64,000 bases of DNA from CACIIZ01 sp045565285 (GCA_045565285.1 JBJLFR010000018.1:31237-95236), one strand, 5' to 3'. Shown: positions 46,215 to 55,000, counted from the stretch's first letter. The notes: generated by a model not told the origin, from the letters alone. Made by a program: numbers and translations.

Positions 46215-46239
46215 AAGCAAATCGTAATATTGTTTGCTT
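46215..46239 (+). terminator. Intercistronic hairpin after the amino-acid binding protein
   Basis: AAGCAAA (46215-46221) and TTTGCTT (46233-46239) form a 7-bp stem with an 11-nt loop, 5 nt after the stop codon and followed by TAAATTTT. It is weak for a full terminator because the U-run is interrupted and the downstream gene starts only 21 nt later. It is suited to partial termination or protection of the binding-protein mRNA, giving more binding protein than downstream enzymes. Confidence 0.5.
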
Positions 46240-46260
46240 TAAATTTTAGAGGAGATTATT

Positions 46261-46833
46261 ATGTCCGCATGGATTAAGATGATATCTGATGAAAATGCCT
46301 CAAAAAAATTATCAAAAACTCTTAATCTTGTAAAAACACCTCACGGTACTGTTGATAATGTAATGAGAGTACATTCACTTAGACCAAGTACTATGAAAGG
46401 TCATTATACTCTATATAAATCTGTACTTCATGATAGCGATAATTCAATACCTAATTGGTTTCAAGAGACAATAAGTAGTTACGTTTCAATATTGAATTAT
46501 TGTGAATATTCGTTTGATAATCATTGGGCAAACGCTAAATATCTAATTGATGATGATAAAAAAAGCAGTGCCATTAAATTTGCTTTAAAAACAGACAAAT
46601 TATGTGACGTGTTCTCCGAAAAAGAGATTGCTTTACTTAATTATGCAAAGAAACTTACTTTATCACCTAATTTGATGACAAAATCAGATGTGGATAATCT
46701 TAAGGATCTAGGGGTGGGGGATGGTGAAATCTTAGAAGCAAATCAAATCATTTGTTATTTCAATTATGTTAATAGAACAATAAATGGCCTTGGTATTACT
46801 ACAGAAGGCGATAATATCGGTTATTATAAATGA
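46261..46833 (+). CDS. AhpD-fold peroxidase-related protein with incomplete CxxC
   Basis: A 190-residue protein of the carboxymuconolactone-decarboxylase/peroxidase-related family. MRVHSLRPSTMKGHYTLYKSVLH, LNYCEYSFDNHWANA and KSDVDNLKDLGVGDGEILEANQII are its typical blocks. In related peroxidase-like proteins the redox centre is CxxC followed by a His; here it reads Cys81-Glu-Tyr-Ser84, with the second cysteine replaced. This removes the intramolecular disulfide chemistry expected of AhpD. GAGGAG precedes the ATG. It follows the binding-protein gene in the right-hand operon. Confidence 0.82.
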   Translation: MSAWIKMISDENASKKLSKTLNLVKTPHGTVDNVMRVHSLRPSTMKGHYTLYKSVLHDSDNSIPNWFQETISSYVSILNYCEYSFDNHWANAKYLIDDDKKSSAIKFALKTDKLCDVFSEKEIALLNYAKKLTLSPNLMTKSDVDNLKDLGVGDGEILEANQIICYFNYVNRTINGLGITTEGDNIGYYK

Positions 46834-46851
46834 TTTTAATTTTGAAAAAAA

Positions 46852-47991
46852 ATGATCACTTCACTATCTGAAAGGAAATCCTACACTTGTTTAGAAAACT
46901 ATACTTATCTAAATCAGGCATCCCTAGGATTAATAAGTAACGCTTCTACACAAAAAATGACACATTTTCTAAATCGCAAAGCTAGATTTGGAAACATACA
47001 CATTTCTGATGAAGATGAAATCTCTTTAGTTAATAATTTACGTAAAAGTGCTTCTAAGCTTTTAAGATGCCAACCTAATCAAACCGCAGTCTTGTCTTCT
47101 GCGAGTGAGTTACTTAGTCAAATTCCCTATATCTTAAAACCTCCAAAAAATTCAGAAATATTATTAGTTAAATCTGATTTTCCAGCAGTAACAAGGCCAT
47201 GGATAAAATATTCAAAAAACAAATTTTGTTCTATCAAATTTATAAAAGAAGATACTAAAAAGGATCTTACTGAAATAATAATAAAAAATATAAAACCAAA
47301 AACTTCTGTCATTGCAGTGAGTTTAATTCAATATTCAACTGGGACAAAGATCAATTTGGATATTTTAAGTAGAACAGCTCAATCTAAGGGAATTAAACTT
47401 ATTATTGATGTTACGCAGGCTATTGGAGCAATACCAATTTATGCAAATCAATGGGATGTGGATTTTCTAGTTTCTAGTGGGTACAAATGGTTAGGTGGTC
47501 ATGGTGGAGTTGGTTTAGCTTGTATTGGTCAAAATTACCTGAAATCAGATCCTTTAAATGCTGGATGGATGGGAGCACCTAAACCTTTTAGTATGATTTC
47601 TGATCGATGTGAATATTATAAGAATGCAAAAAGCTATACACAATCAACAATGTCTTATGTTTCAATTATAGGATTACAAAATTCTATTAAGGAAATAATA
47701 AGACTAAATCCTAAAAAGATTGAACATCATGCAATCAATTTATCGAAATACTTTAATTCAGGAATTAACAAAAAAAAATGGCATATATTTAAAAATAAAA
47801 ATAACTCAACTAATTCATTTAATATCATTTCCTTCCAGCCTAAATCAAAAATTATAGAAGTAGATATGATATTTCAAAAACTAAAAAAAAATAAAATAAT
47901 TTGTAGTTTGAGAAATAAAAAGCTTAGAATATCATTTGCCCATTTTAATAATCAAAAAGATATAAATCATTTATTAGAAACATTGAATTAA
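46852..47991 (+). CDS. Class V aminotransferase-like PLP enzyme
   Basis: A 379-residue fold-type I PLP enzyme of the class V group (cysteine desulfurase, isopenicillin-N epimerase, kynureninase relatives). NQASLGLIS occurs at the N-terminus, LIIDVTQAIGAIP places the PLP-nitrogen aspartate at 186, and SSGYKWLGGHGGVGL gives the Schiff-base lysine at 212. There is no active-site cysteine loop clear enough to call a desulfurase. It starts 18 nt after the peroxidase-related gene. Epimerase, lyase or aminotransferase activity on the imported compound is all possible. Confidence 0.8.
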   Translation: MITSLSERKSYTCLENYTYLNQASLGLISNASTQKMTHFLNRKARFGNIHISDEDEISLVNNLRKSASKLLRCQPNQTAVLSSASELLSQIPYILKPPKNSEILLVKSDFPAVTRPWIKYSKNKFCSIKFIKEDTKKDLTEIIIKNIKPKTSVIAVSLIQYSTGTKINLDILSRTAQSKGIKLIIDVTQAIGAIPIYANQWDVDFLVSSGYKWLGGHGGVGLACIGQNYLKSDPLNAGWMGAPKPFSMISDRCEYYKNAKSYTQSTMSYVSIIGLQNSIKEIIRLNPKKIEHHAINLSKYFNSGINKKKWHIFKNKNNSTNSFNIISFQPKSKIIEVDMIFQKLKKNKIICSLRNKKLRISFAHFNNQKDINHLLETLN

Positions 47992-48068
47992 TTATCATGT
48001 TATATATTTAATTATAATGAATAACTCTCAAATCCATTGATAATTTTATTAAAATTCAGGAATAAGTC

Positions 48069-49061
48069 GTGTCAGAAAATACTAATCAACCGTCAAATGA
48101 CTGGTTCAAAGTTTATGTAGATCGAAAAAAACTAAAACAGCTTTATAAAAGAAGTGATATCGCTGGCTTCAAACATCTCAGTATTTTTTTTATAAGCTTA
48201 ATTATTTTAGGACTATTATGCATTTATAATGACGGGACTTGGTGGTTTTTACCTTGCTATCTTTTTTATTGTACTTTGTGGGGTGGGGCAGATGCTATAT
48301 GGCATGAATGTGGACATGGGACTGCATTTAAGACACGAAAATTCAACGATTTCTTTTATCTAATTGCTAGTTTCATGAATAACTTTGAACCAGTTAGGTG
48401 GCGTTGGAGCCATTCATTACACCATAGTTATACAGCTTCAATAGATCCCCATGATTTTGAAGTAGAAGGTAGTATATTTTGGAATCCAAAAAATTTAATC
48501 AACTTTTTTATAGTTTTTATTCCTGGGGTTAGTTTAATTTTTTTTCATAAATCTTTGCATAAAGAAATCATTCAACATGCATTAGGAATAGAAACTAAAG
48601 TCATGAAAGAATGTATACCTAAAGATAAGAAAAAAGATTGCATTAAAAGTTCAAGAGTTTTTATTTTACTATGGTTTTGTATAATCGTTTTCTCTTTAGC
48701 AATAAATTCTTTTCTTCCTATTTTTTTATTATTAATACCTAAATGCTTCGCTTCAATTAATATGATATGGGGGCTAACTCAACATATGGGACTACAAGAA
48801 GGGATAAAGGATCATAGATTTTCTACAAGATCAATTAGATTAAATCCTATTTTTAGTTTTATATATTGGAAAATGGAATACCACATAGAACATCATATGT
48901 ATCCAATGGTTCCTTCCTATAATCTTCCAAAACTTCACCAGTTAATAGAGCACCAACTACCTAAACCTCAAACATTGCTACAAGCTTATAAAGAAATCAT
49001 ACCAGCAGTTATTAAAAAAGCTAAAGATCCAAAATATTTCATTCCAGTAAATATACCATAA
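48069..49061 (+). CDS. Membrane di-iron fatty acid desaturase/hydroxylase family protein
   Basis: A 330-residue integral membrane protein with the three histidine boxes of the family: HECGH (79-83), HSLHH and HIEHH. QHMGLQEG precedes the last box. Hydrophobic segments lie around 34-75 and 160-240. The family includes acyl-lipid desaturases and also small-molecule hydroxylases such as the rhizopine-catabolism protein MocD. The start is GTG at 48069, supported by AGGA 7 nt upstream. Position in an accessory catabolic locus makes a hydroxylase role as likely as lipid desaturation. Confidence 0.82.
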   Translation: MSENTNQPSNDWFKVYVDRKKLKQLYKRSDIAGFKHLSIFFISLIILGLLCIYNDGTWWFLPCYLFYCTLWGGADAIWHECGHGTAFKTRKFNDFFYLIASFMNNFEPVRWRWSHSLHHSYTASIDPHDFEVEGSIFWNPKNLINFFIVFIPGVSLIFFHKSLHKEIIQHALGIETKVMKECIPKDKKKDCIKSSRVFILLWFCIIVFSLAINSFLPIFLLLIPKCFASINMIWGLTQHMGLQEGIKDHRFSTRSIRLNPIFSFIYWKMEYHIEHHMYPMVPSYNLPKLHQLIEHQLPKPQTLLQAYKEIIPAVIKKAKDPKYFIPVNIP

Positions 49062-49092
49062 TTGAAGTCAATTTTATATGGTATGAGAAATT

Positions 49093-50091
49093 ATGATATC
49101 TGATAAAAAGATCATAGAAAAAATAAGTGAGTTACTAAAAACAAGTGAAAATTTTGTTTTGGCTATCGTGATTGATACTTGGAAAAGTGCTCCAAAACCG
49201 GTTGGTTCAACACTGCTATTATGTGAAAATGGCGAAATATCTGGTTCAGTTTCTGGAGGTTGTGTGGAAAGTGCTGTTATTACAGAAGCTAAAATTTCAC
49301 TAGATACAAAAAAATGTAAAATCTTAAAATTTGGGGTTACTAATGAAGATGCCTTTAATGTTGGTTTGGCTTGTGGTGGTGAAATCACCATACTTATTGA
49401 GCCAATTATAAAAGTTCAAAATATAAAAAGAAAATTACTTGAAAGTTTTTTTAATAATTATTTTGAAGGGACTTTGTCCATTTATAAAATCTGCTTAAAG
49501 TCCTCTCAAAGAGAGTTAATAGTTGATGAAAAAGCTTTAAATCTTTTATCGAACAATAAAAAGCATGATAAAGAATCTTTTAAAGATAAAGAAAACTTTT
49601 TTTATGTCTTACCTCCTAAAAATAAAATGGTGATTGTTGGTGCTGTACATATAGCCCAATTTCTAGTTGAATTAGCTAACCAATTTAACTACGAAATTAT
49701 TGTTATTGATCCTAGATCTACCTTTGCTAATAATCATAGGTTCCCAGATGTTGAGATTATTGATGACTGGCCTGATGATGCTTTTAAAAAAATAAAGCTT
49801 GATCATGATACGGCAATAGTTACTTTAACTCATGATCCAAAAATAGATGATATAGCACTTAAATTGGCACTAAATTGTGAATGTTTTTACATAGGTAGTC
49901 TCGGTTCAAAAAAAACACATGAAAAAAGAATAAATAGGTTGCAAACAATGGGTGTAAATCAAAAGGAAATAAAAAGAATTCATGCACCTATTGGATTAGA
50001 TATAGGTTCAAAAAATCCAAATGAAATTGCACTTTCAATAATGGCAGAGATTATAAAGGTAAGAAGGTTTTATAATAGTAATCAACATTAA
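49093..50091 (+). CDS. XdhC/CoxI family molybdoenzyme maturation protein
   Basis: A 332-residue XdhC-type protein. The N-terminal domain begins SENFVLAIVIDTWKSAPKPVGS and contains GSVSGGCVESAV. The C-terminal Rossmann domain has VIVGAVHIAQFLVELANQF and YIGSLGSKKTHEKR. XdhC proteins bind molybdenum cofactor and add the sulfido ligand before insertion into xanthine-dehydrogenase-like hydroxylases. No such hydroxylase is encoded in the window. It lies 15 nt before a MocA-like gene, its usual partner. Confidence 0.88.
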   Translation: MISDKKIIEKISELLKTSENFVLAIVIDTWKSAPKPVGSTLLLCENGEISGSVSGGCVESAVITEAKISLDTKKCKILKFGVTNEDAFNVGLACGGEITILIEPIIKVQNIKRKLLESFFNNYFEGTLSIYKICLKSSQRELIVDEKALNLLSNNKKHDKESFKDKENFFYVLPPKNKMVIVGAVHIAQFLVELANQFNYEIIVIDPRSTFANNHRFPDVEIIDDWPDDAFKKIKLDHDTAIVTLTHDPKIDDIALKLALNCECFYIGSLGSKKTHEKRINRLQTMGVNQKEIKRIHAPIGLDIGSKNPNEIALSIMAEIIKVRRFYNSNQH

Positions 50092-50106
50092 AATTCTATT
50101 TGAAAT

Positions 50107-50727
50107 ATGAAGGATAAAAGTACAATAAAAGTAGAAATATTGATTTTAGCAGCCGGTCAATCAAAAAGAATGAAAGGGCAAAATAAACTTTTAAAAAACC
50201 TAAATGGCAAACCCTTAATAGAATATGTAGTTTCTGAATCTGTTAAAAGTAGAGCATCAGTTGTTTCAATAATTATTCAAGAAAATAATATTAATCTGCA
50301 AAATTTTCTAGCTTCATTTCCAATTAAAATACTTAAAGCGCAAACTGATCATATTGGAATTGGTCACTCTATATCAAAAGGTATAGAGTTGGTTGAAAAA
50401 AATAAACCAGAAGGTATTTTAATTTTGCTTGGAGATATGCCAGATATAAAATCAAAACATCTTGATCTTATGATAGATCAATTTAGAAAGAATCCTTCTA
50501 ACTATATTTTAAGGGCTAGTTCAGAAAACCTCAAACCTGGAAATCCTGTTCTTTTCCCAAAAATATATTATAATTTATTAAAGGAATTAAAGGGCGATCA
50601 AGGTGCAAAAATAATGCTGAATAATTATGTCAAGGAGACCAAACATATTAAGTTACCCAAAATGGCTGCTTTAACAGATCTTGACACACAAGAAGAATTT
50701 GATGCCTGGAAAGCAAAAAACTTATAA
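50107..50727 (+). CDS. MocA-like molybdenum cofactor cytidylyltransferase (NTP transferase)
   Basis: A 206-residue nucleotidyltransferase with LILAAGQSKRMKGQNKLLKNL at the N-terminus (NTP-binding loop), GILILLGDMPDI (metal-binding Asp) and GNPVLFPKIYY, as in the MocA/CoxI-associated group. It should attach CMP to molybdopterin, giving the MCD form used by hydroxylases of the xanthine dehydrogenase family. Paired with XdhC upstream, it implies that a molybdenum hydroxylase is encoded elsewhere in the genome. Confidence 0.85.
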   Translation: MKDKSTIKVEILILAAGQSKRMKGQNKLLKNLNGKPLIEYVVSESVKSRASVVSIIIQENNINLQNFLASFPIKILKAQTDHIGIGHSISKGIELVEKNKPEGILILLGDMPDIKSKHLDLMIDQFRKNPSNYILRASSENLKPGNPVLFPKIYYNLLKELKGDQGAKIMLNNYVKETKHIKLPKMAALTDLDTQEEFDAWKAKNL

Positions 50728-50739
50728 GCAACAAATAAT

Positions 50740-51966
50740 TTAAAAAATAGATAAATTTGGAATTGCAACTACAAACTTACAACCCCATCGCTTGGTAAAA
50801 TGTAATTGCTCCTTAATTTCTTCTTTTATATTCCATGGAAAGATAACTATAAAGTCTGGTTTTTCTTCTCTAATTTTTTTTTCATTTAAGATTGGAATTT
50901 TACTACCCGGACAATATAACCCCTGTTTCATTGGATTTTTATCCACAATAAATTGCAATAATGTTTTTGAAATATTGCAAAAATTTAGTAGTGTATTACC
51001 TTTTGCTGCTGCACCATAGCCTGCAATAAGTTTTCCATTATTTTTTTGTTCAATAAGAAAGTTTTTAAATTCATCTCTTATATTTTCAGCAACTTTTTGG
51101 AAATTACTATAAAAATCCAAATTGGTTAATCCAGCATCTCTTTCTTCTTGCAGAAGTGCATTAACTCTTTTAGATATAAACCTTCTTCCAGTATCAGATT
51201 TCTGTGCATAATATCTTAAACTTCCTCCATGTACTGGTATTTTTTCTACATCAAAGATAGTCAATCCATTATTTTTAAAAATTTCATTCACTGATATTAG
51301 AGATAGATAAGAGAAATGCTCATGATAGATAGTATCAAATTGTCTTCCAGTAGCTAGTTCAAGTAAATGAGGATTCTCAAAAGTAGCTACACCTTCTGGA
51401 TTAAGGATTTCATAAAAACCTTTTACAAAATCGTTAATATTTGGAACATGAGCTAAAACATTGTTAGCAATTGCCAGATCTACAGTATTTTTTTCTTTGG
51501 CTAATTTTTTTGCCAAATTAGTAGAAAAAAAATCACCAATAATTTCTAAACCTTTCGATCGAGCAACACTAGCTGTACTTTTGGTAGGTTCGATACCGAA
51601 GCATTTAATATTTAATTTTTTTAAAAAATTTAGCAAATAACCATCATTTGAGGCGACTTCTAAAATACTACTATTTTCATCAAGAGAAAATTTAGCAACC
51701 ATCTTCTCAACATATCTTTTAGTATGATTTAAAAAAGATGAAGAATATGAACTAAAATATGCGTATTCAGGAGTAAACATTTCTGAAGCATTTACAAAAT
51801 CTTCAGTTTGTACCAACCAACATGAATCACAGACCATAACCCGAAGGGGAAAGGACTTTTCAGGAATATTTAGATTTTCTTTTTTAATAAATGAATTCGA
51901 AGGAGCAGATACTCCTAAATCTAAGAATTCATATTTCAAATTATTACTACAATGTCTACACTTCAT
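50740..51966 (-). CDS. SAM-dependent C-methyltransferase for deoxysugars (zinc-binding N-terminus)
   Basis: A 408-residue three-part methyltransferase. The N-terminal putative zinc domain has MKCRHCSNNL and VMVCDSCW. The central Rossmann methyltransferase domain has ILEVASNDGYLLNFLK, and the C-terminal domain has GKLIAGYGAAAKGNTLLNF. This is the Methyltransf_13/11/14 arrangement of NDP-hexose 3-C-methyltransferases. It lies downstream of an epimerase-like gene and a CDP-glucose dehydratase, so it probably methylates a CDP-4-keto-deoxysugar, giving a branched sugar for a surface polysaccharide. Confidence 0.85.
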   Translation of the reverse strand: MKCRHCSNNLKYEFLDLGVSAPSNSFIKKENLNIPEKSFPLRVMVCDSCWLVQTEDFVNASEMFTPEYAYFSSYSSSFLNHTKRYVEKMVAKFSLDENSSILEVASNDGYLLNFLKKLNIKCFGIEPTKSTASVARSKGLEIIGDFFSTNLAKKLAKEKNTVDLAIANNVLAHVPNINDFVKGFYEILNPEGVATFENPHLLELATGRQFDTIYHEHFSYLSLISVNEIFKNNGLTIFDVEKIPVHGGSLRYYAQKSDTGRRFISKRVNALLQEERDAGLTNLDFYSNFQKVAENIRDEFKNFLIEQKNNGKLIAGYGAAAKGNTLLNFCNISKTLLQFIVDKNPMKQGLYCPGSKIPILNEKKIREEKPDFIVIFPWNIKEEIKEQLHFTKRWGCKFVVAIPNLSIF

Positions 51967-51982
51967 GGAATACTGTTTTTCT

Positions 51983-52513
51983 TTAATATTTAAAAATTTC
52001 TAAGTTTTTATCCTTATCAGATATTTGTGTTACTTTCATGGGCCAAGGAATTTGTAGGTCTTTGCTATTATAATAATACCCTCTCTCTAATTCTGGATTA
52101 TGATAATCTGTGTGAAGATATAATATTTCACAATCTGGTAATAAAGTTTGAAATCCGTGAGCAAAACCAGTAGGTACAAAAATCATATTCATTTTTTTTG
52201 AGTCTAAAATAACAGAATATAATTTACCAAATGTATTAGATTCCTCTCTTAGATCAACTATCACATCGAAAATCTTACCTCTTATACATCTAATAAACTT
52301 ATTTTCTTGGCTTGGTGAAGATTGAAAATGCAAGCCTCTAACTGTCCCAGCTATCCTTGAATATGAAGAATTAATTTGTACAATTTTAGTACTTTTGCAT
52401 AATTTTGATAAAGATTTTTGGCAAAAAAACCTTACAAAAGATCCTCTTTCATCTTTTTTAGGAAGGCAGTCTATTTCTAAAGCACCCTCTAAAGGAATCT
52501 TTTTATGTAACAT
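51983..52513 (-). CDS. rfbC: dTDP-4-dehydrorhamnose 3,5-epimerase-like protein
   Basis: A 176-residue cupin-fold sugar epimerase. TVRGLHFQSSP carries the active-site His, KIFDVIVDLREES follows, and VPTGFAHGFQTL lies before a C-terminal DYHNPELERGYYYNSKDLQIPWP block, all standard RmlC features. In this context the substrate is likely a CDP-linked rather than dTDP-linked 4-keto sugar. Its start overlaps the end of the dehydratase by 11 nt, so the two are tightly coupled. Confidence 0.85.
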   Translation of the reverse strand: MLHKKIPLEGALEIDCLPKKDERGSFVRFFCQKSLSKLCKSTKIVQINSSYSRIAGTVRGLHFQSSPSQENKFIRCIRGKIFDVIVDLREESNTFGKLYSVILDSKKMNMIFVPTGFAHGFQTLLPDCEILYLHTDYHNPELERGYYYNSKDLQIPWPMKVTQISDKDKNLEIFKY

Positions 52514-53582
52514 CTAATGCCCAACCTATTTTATTTTTTTGTGCATCTTGAACAAATTTTTCAATTTGATCATCCGTTTTAACTATTTTTTTCTCATAGT
52601 AGCTTTTATACCAATCAATTGTATTATTGATTGTAAAATCAATTCCCCAAACTGGATTCCATTTTAATTTATTATAAGCCTTAGAACTATCCAACATAAG
52701 ATATTTAGATTCATAATTTTTTGGGTTTTCATATTCGACTTCAATGTCATCCCATCTTTTTTTTACAATATTTACTAATTCTCTTACTGTTATATTCGAA
52801 TCATATGATGGACCAAAGTTCCAAGGCTCTGCAAATTCATGTCGATTTTGAAATAATAATTGCCCTAATAGTAAGTAGCCTGATAAAGGTTCCAAAACAT
52901 GCTGCCATGGTCTTATACTTTCTGGATTCCTTAAAATTAATTTTTCTTTTTCTGATGCTGCTATTGCAATATCTTTAAAAATTCTGTTTGAGGTCCAGTC
53001 ACCTCCTCCCAGAACATTTCCAGCTCTAGCTGATGCTATTAGTAAATCATTATCATCTTTTTTAAAAAAAGAATGTCTGTAACTTTCAGTAACAAGTTCT
53101 GTACATGCTTTTGATGCACTATAAGGATCATAACCTCCTAATTCATCAGTTTCCCTATATCCATAAATCAACTCTTTATTTTTATAACACTTATCAGTAG
53201 TTACTATGATGACTGCTTTAACAGTGTCAGTGTATCTAGCAGCCTCAAGTATATTAGCTGTACCTATAACATTAGTAGTGAAGGTTTCTACAGGTTCTTC
53301 ATAACTTTCAAGTACTAAAGGTTGAGCAGCTAGATGAAATATTATCTCTGGCTCAATCTTAGTGATGAAATTTATGAGAGAATTTAAGTCTTGAATATTA
53401 TTGATATGCGAATTTACTTTAGGATTTGATAACTCAAAGTGATTTGGTTCAGTACTTGGCTTAAGTGAATAACCAAAAACTTCTGCATCCAAATGGTTCA
53501 ACCATTTACACAACCAGCTTCCTTTGAAGCCTGTATGACCAGTTACCAAGATACGTTTATTTCTATAAATTCCACCGAACAA
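52503..53582 (-). CDS. rfbG: CDP-glucose 4,6-dehydratase
   Basis: A 359-residue extended SDR that turns CDP-glucose into CDP-4-keto-6-deoxyglucose. The NAD loop is VTGHTGFKGSWLCKWL, a form typical of RfbG. Further markers are HLAAQPLV and the catalytic YSASK within GYDPYSASKACTELV, then NVLGGGDW and IRPWQHVLEPLSGY. It heads the three-gene cluster with the epimerase and methyltransferase. The CDP-glucose pyrophosphorylase (rfbF) that must supply its substrate is not in the window. Confidence 0.9.
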   Translation of the reverse strand: MFGGIYRNKRILVTGHTGFKGSWLCKWLNHLDAEVFGYSLKPSTEPNHFELSNPKVNSHINNIQDLNSLINFITKIEPEIIFHLAAQPLVLESYEEPVETFTTNVIGTANILEAARYTDTVKAVIIVTTDKCYKNKELIYGYRETDELGGYDPYSASKACTELVTESYRHSFFKKDDNDLLIASARAGNVLGGGDWTSNRIFKDIAIAASEKEKLILRNPESIRPWQHVLEPLSGYLLLGQLLFQNRHEFAEPWNFGPSYDSNITVRELVNIVKKRWDDIEVEYENPKNYESKYLMLDSSKAYNKLKWNPVWGIDFTINNTIDWYKSYYEKKIVKTDDQIEKFVQDAQKNKIGWALDVT

Positions 53583-53768
53583 CCGTTATCCCTTAAATTG
53601 TTATGGTTTTTTGTATTGTTTTTTGATCAAGATAATGCAACAAAAGTGCCAAGAATATAGAACATTAATATACTATGAATGTAATTTTATTATCATTGGA
53701 GATAAAACATCTGTTTGTTGGAATTATTACCTAATTGTTAAATTCATAGGGTTATATAAATTGTTATT

Positions 53769-54977
53769 ATGGATAATATTTGGTTAGAAAAAGCAGCATC
53801 ACGATATGAAATCTGTAATCATAAAACTTTGAATTGGATTCTTTCAAGGTCACCAATAATTGAAGGCTTTTTAGATACTAAAGTAAATTCAATAACTGGA
53901 ATTTCTTATACAAATAAATCTGGAACGAGAGGACCAAAATTTACATATGGCTGGATACAAGGAAGAGGATTAGAGGCACTAGTAACATTTGCCAAATATT
54001 ATAAAGATATAAATTATTCATTTTCCAAAAAAATTCTTAAGCGTGCAGAAACTCTTTATTACTCATTGAAAAAACTTTATTTTAGAGATGAGCATATATT
54101 TTTTCTTTATAACCAAGATTTAAAAGCCATAAGAAATTCAAATAAAGTCATAAATTTTCAAACAAATGAAAAAGGGGTATTTACATACTCAGATGCATTC
54201 GCAGCAAAAGGACTTTTTGCAGCCTCAAGGATTTTCGAGCCAAGTAATACAAAGTATTTCAAACAGTATATTTTTGACATTATTAGTGCAGTTGAAAATA
54301 ATTGTTTTCAAATGGATGAGACTATAGCTATTACTTTAAAAACAGTAAAAAAACAACCTAATGATTTTGCACCCAGAATGATCCTTTTAGGTGTAGCTGG
54401 TATGTTTCATATCAATTCTTGCTCCAATTTAACCAGTTTTGCGGACAAATTCATTAACTATATTTTAGACAACTACTACTGCAAAGATAAACAAATATTA
54501 CTCAATATCCCTAATAATTTGACTTGTAACATTGGTCATGCAATTGAATTTTGTGGATTTGCACTAGAACATTATATGATAACAAACAATAAAACCAACT
54601 TGAAAAAAATAGAGACCATATTAAAAAATAGTTTAAAATTAGGTTTAAAAAAACAAGGGATTCCTCTTTTTATTTCTTCAGAAACTGGTAAAGCGACTTC
54701 TCCTTATTTTCCATGGTGGACATTACCTGAGTCAATCAGAGCATGTATTATTGGATTACATTTAGGAATGAATATTGAAATACTTGAACTATGTAAAAAA
54801 GTTGATAAAGCTTTTTTTTCAAACTTCTGGCAGGCTAATAAATCTTATTCTTATCAAACTATTAGTGTTGATGGCCCTATAGATTATGTTCCAGCTACAC
54901 CAGATTTGGATCCAGGGTACCATACTGGCATTAGTTTGTTAAAAGCTACCCAAGTGATCAAAAATTATTTAACTTAA
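53769..54977 (+). CDS. AGE-like (alpha/alpha)6-barrel protein, possible sugar epimerase
   Basis: A 402-residue protein with recurring helical pairs and motifs seen in N-acylglucosamine 2-epimerase-type barrels: YGWIQGRGLEALVTFAKY, NIGHAIEFCGFALEHYM, PWWTLPESIRACIIGLHLG and a C-terminal DGPIDYVPATPDLDPGYHTG. The exact substrate and even epimerase versus glycoside hydrolase activity cannot be fixed by eye. There is no signal peptide. It is convergent with the amino-sugar ABC operon (23-nt gap) and may belong to the same pathway. Confidence 0.55.
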   Translation: MDNIWLEKAASRYEICNHKTLNWILSRSPIIEGFLDTKVNSITGISYTNKSGTRGPKFTYGWIQGRGLEALVTFAKYYKDINYSFSKKILKRAETLYYSLKKLYFRDEHIFFLYNQDLKAIRNSNKVINFQTNEKGVFTYSDAFAAKGLFAASRIFEPSNTKYFKQYIFDIISAVENNCFQMDETIAITLKTVKKQPNDFAPRMILLGVAGMFHINSCSNLTSFADKFINYILDNYYCKDKQILLNIPNNLTCNIGHAIEFCGFALEHYMITNNKTNLKKIETILKNSLKLGLKKQGIPLFISSETGKATSPYFPWWTLPESIRACIIGLHLGMNIEILELCKKVDKAFFSNFWQANKSYSYQTISVDGPIDYVPATPDLDPGYHTGISLLKATQVIKNYLT

Positions 54978-55000
54978 ATAGTATTTTATTTTTAAGATAT

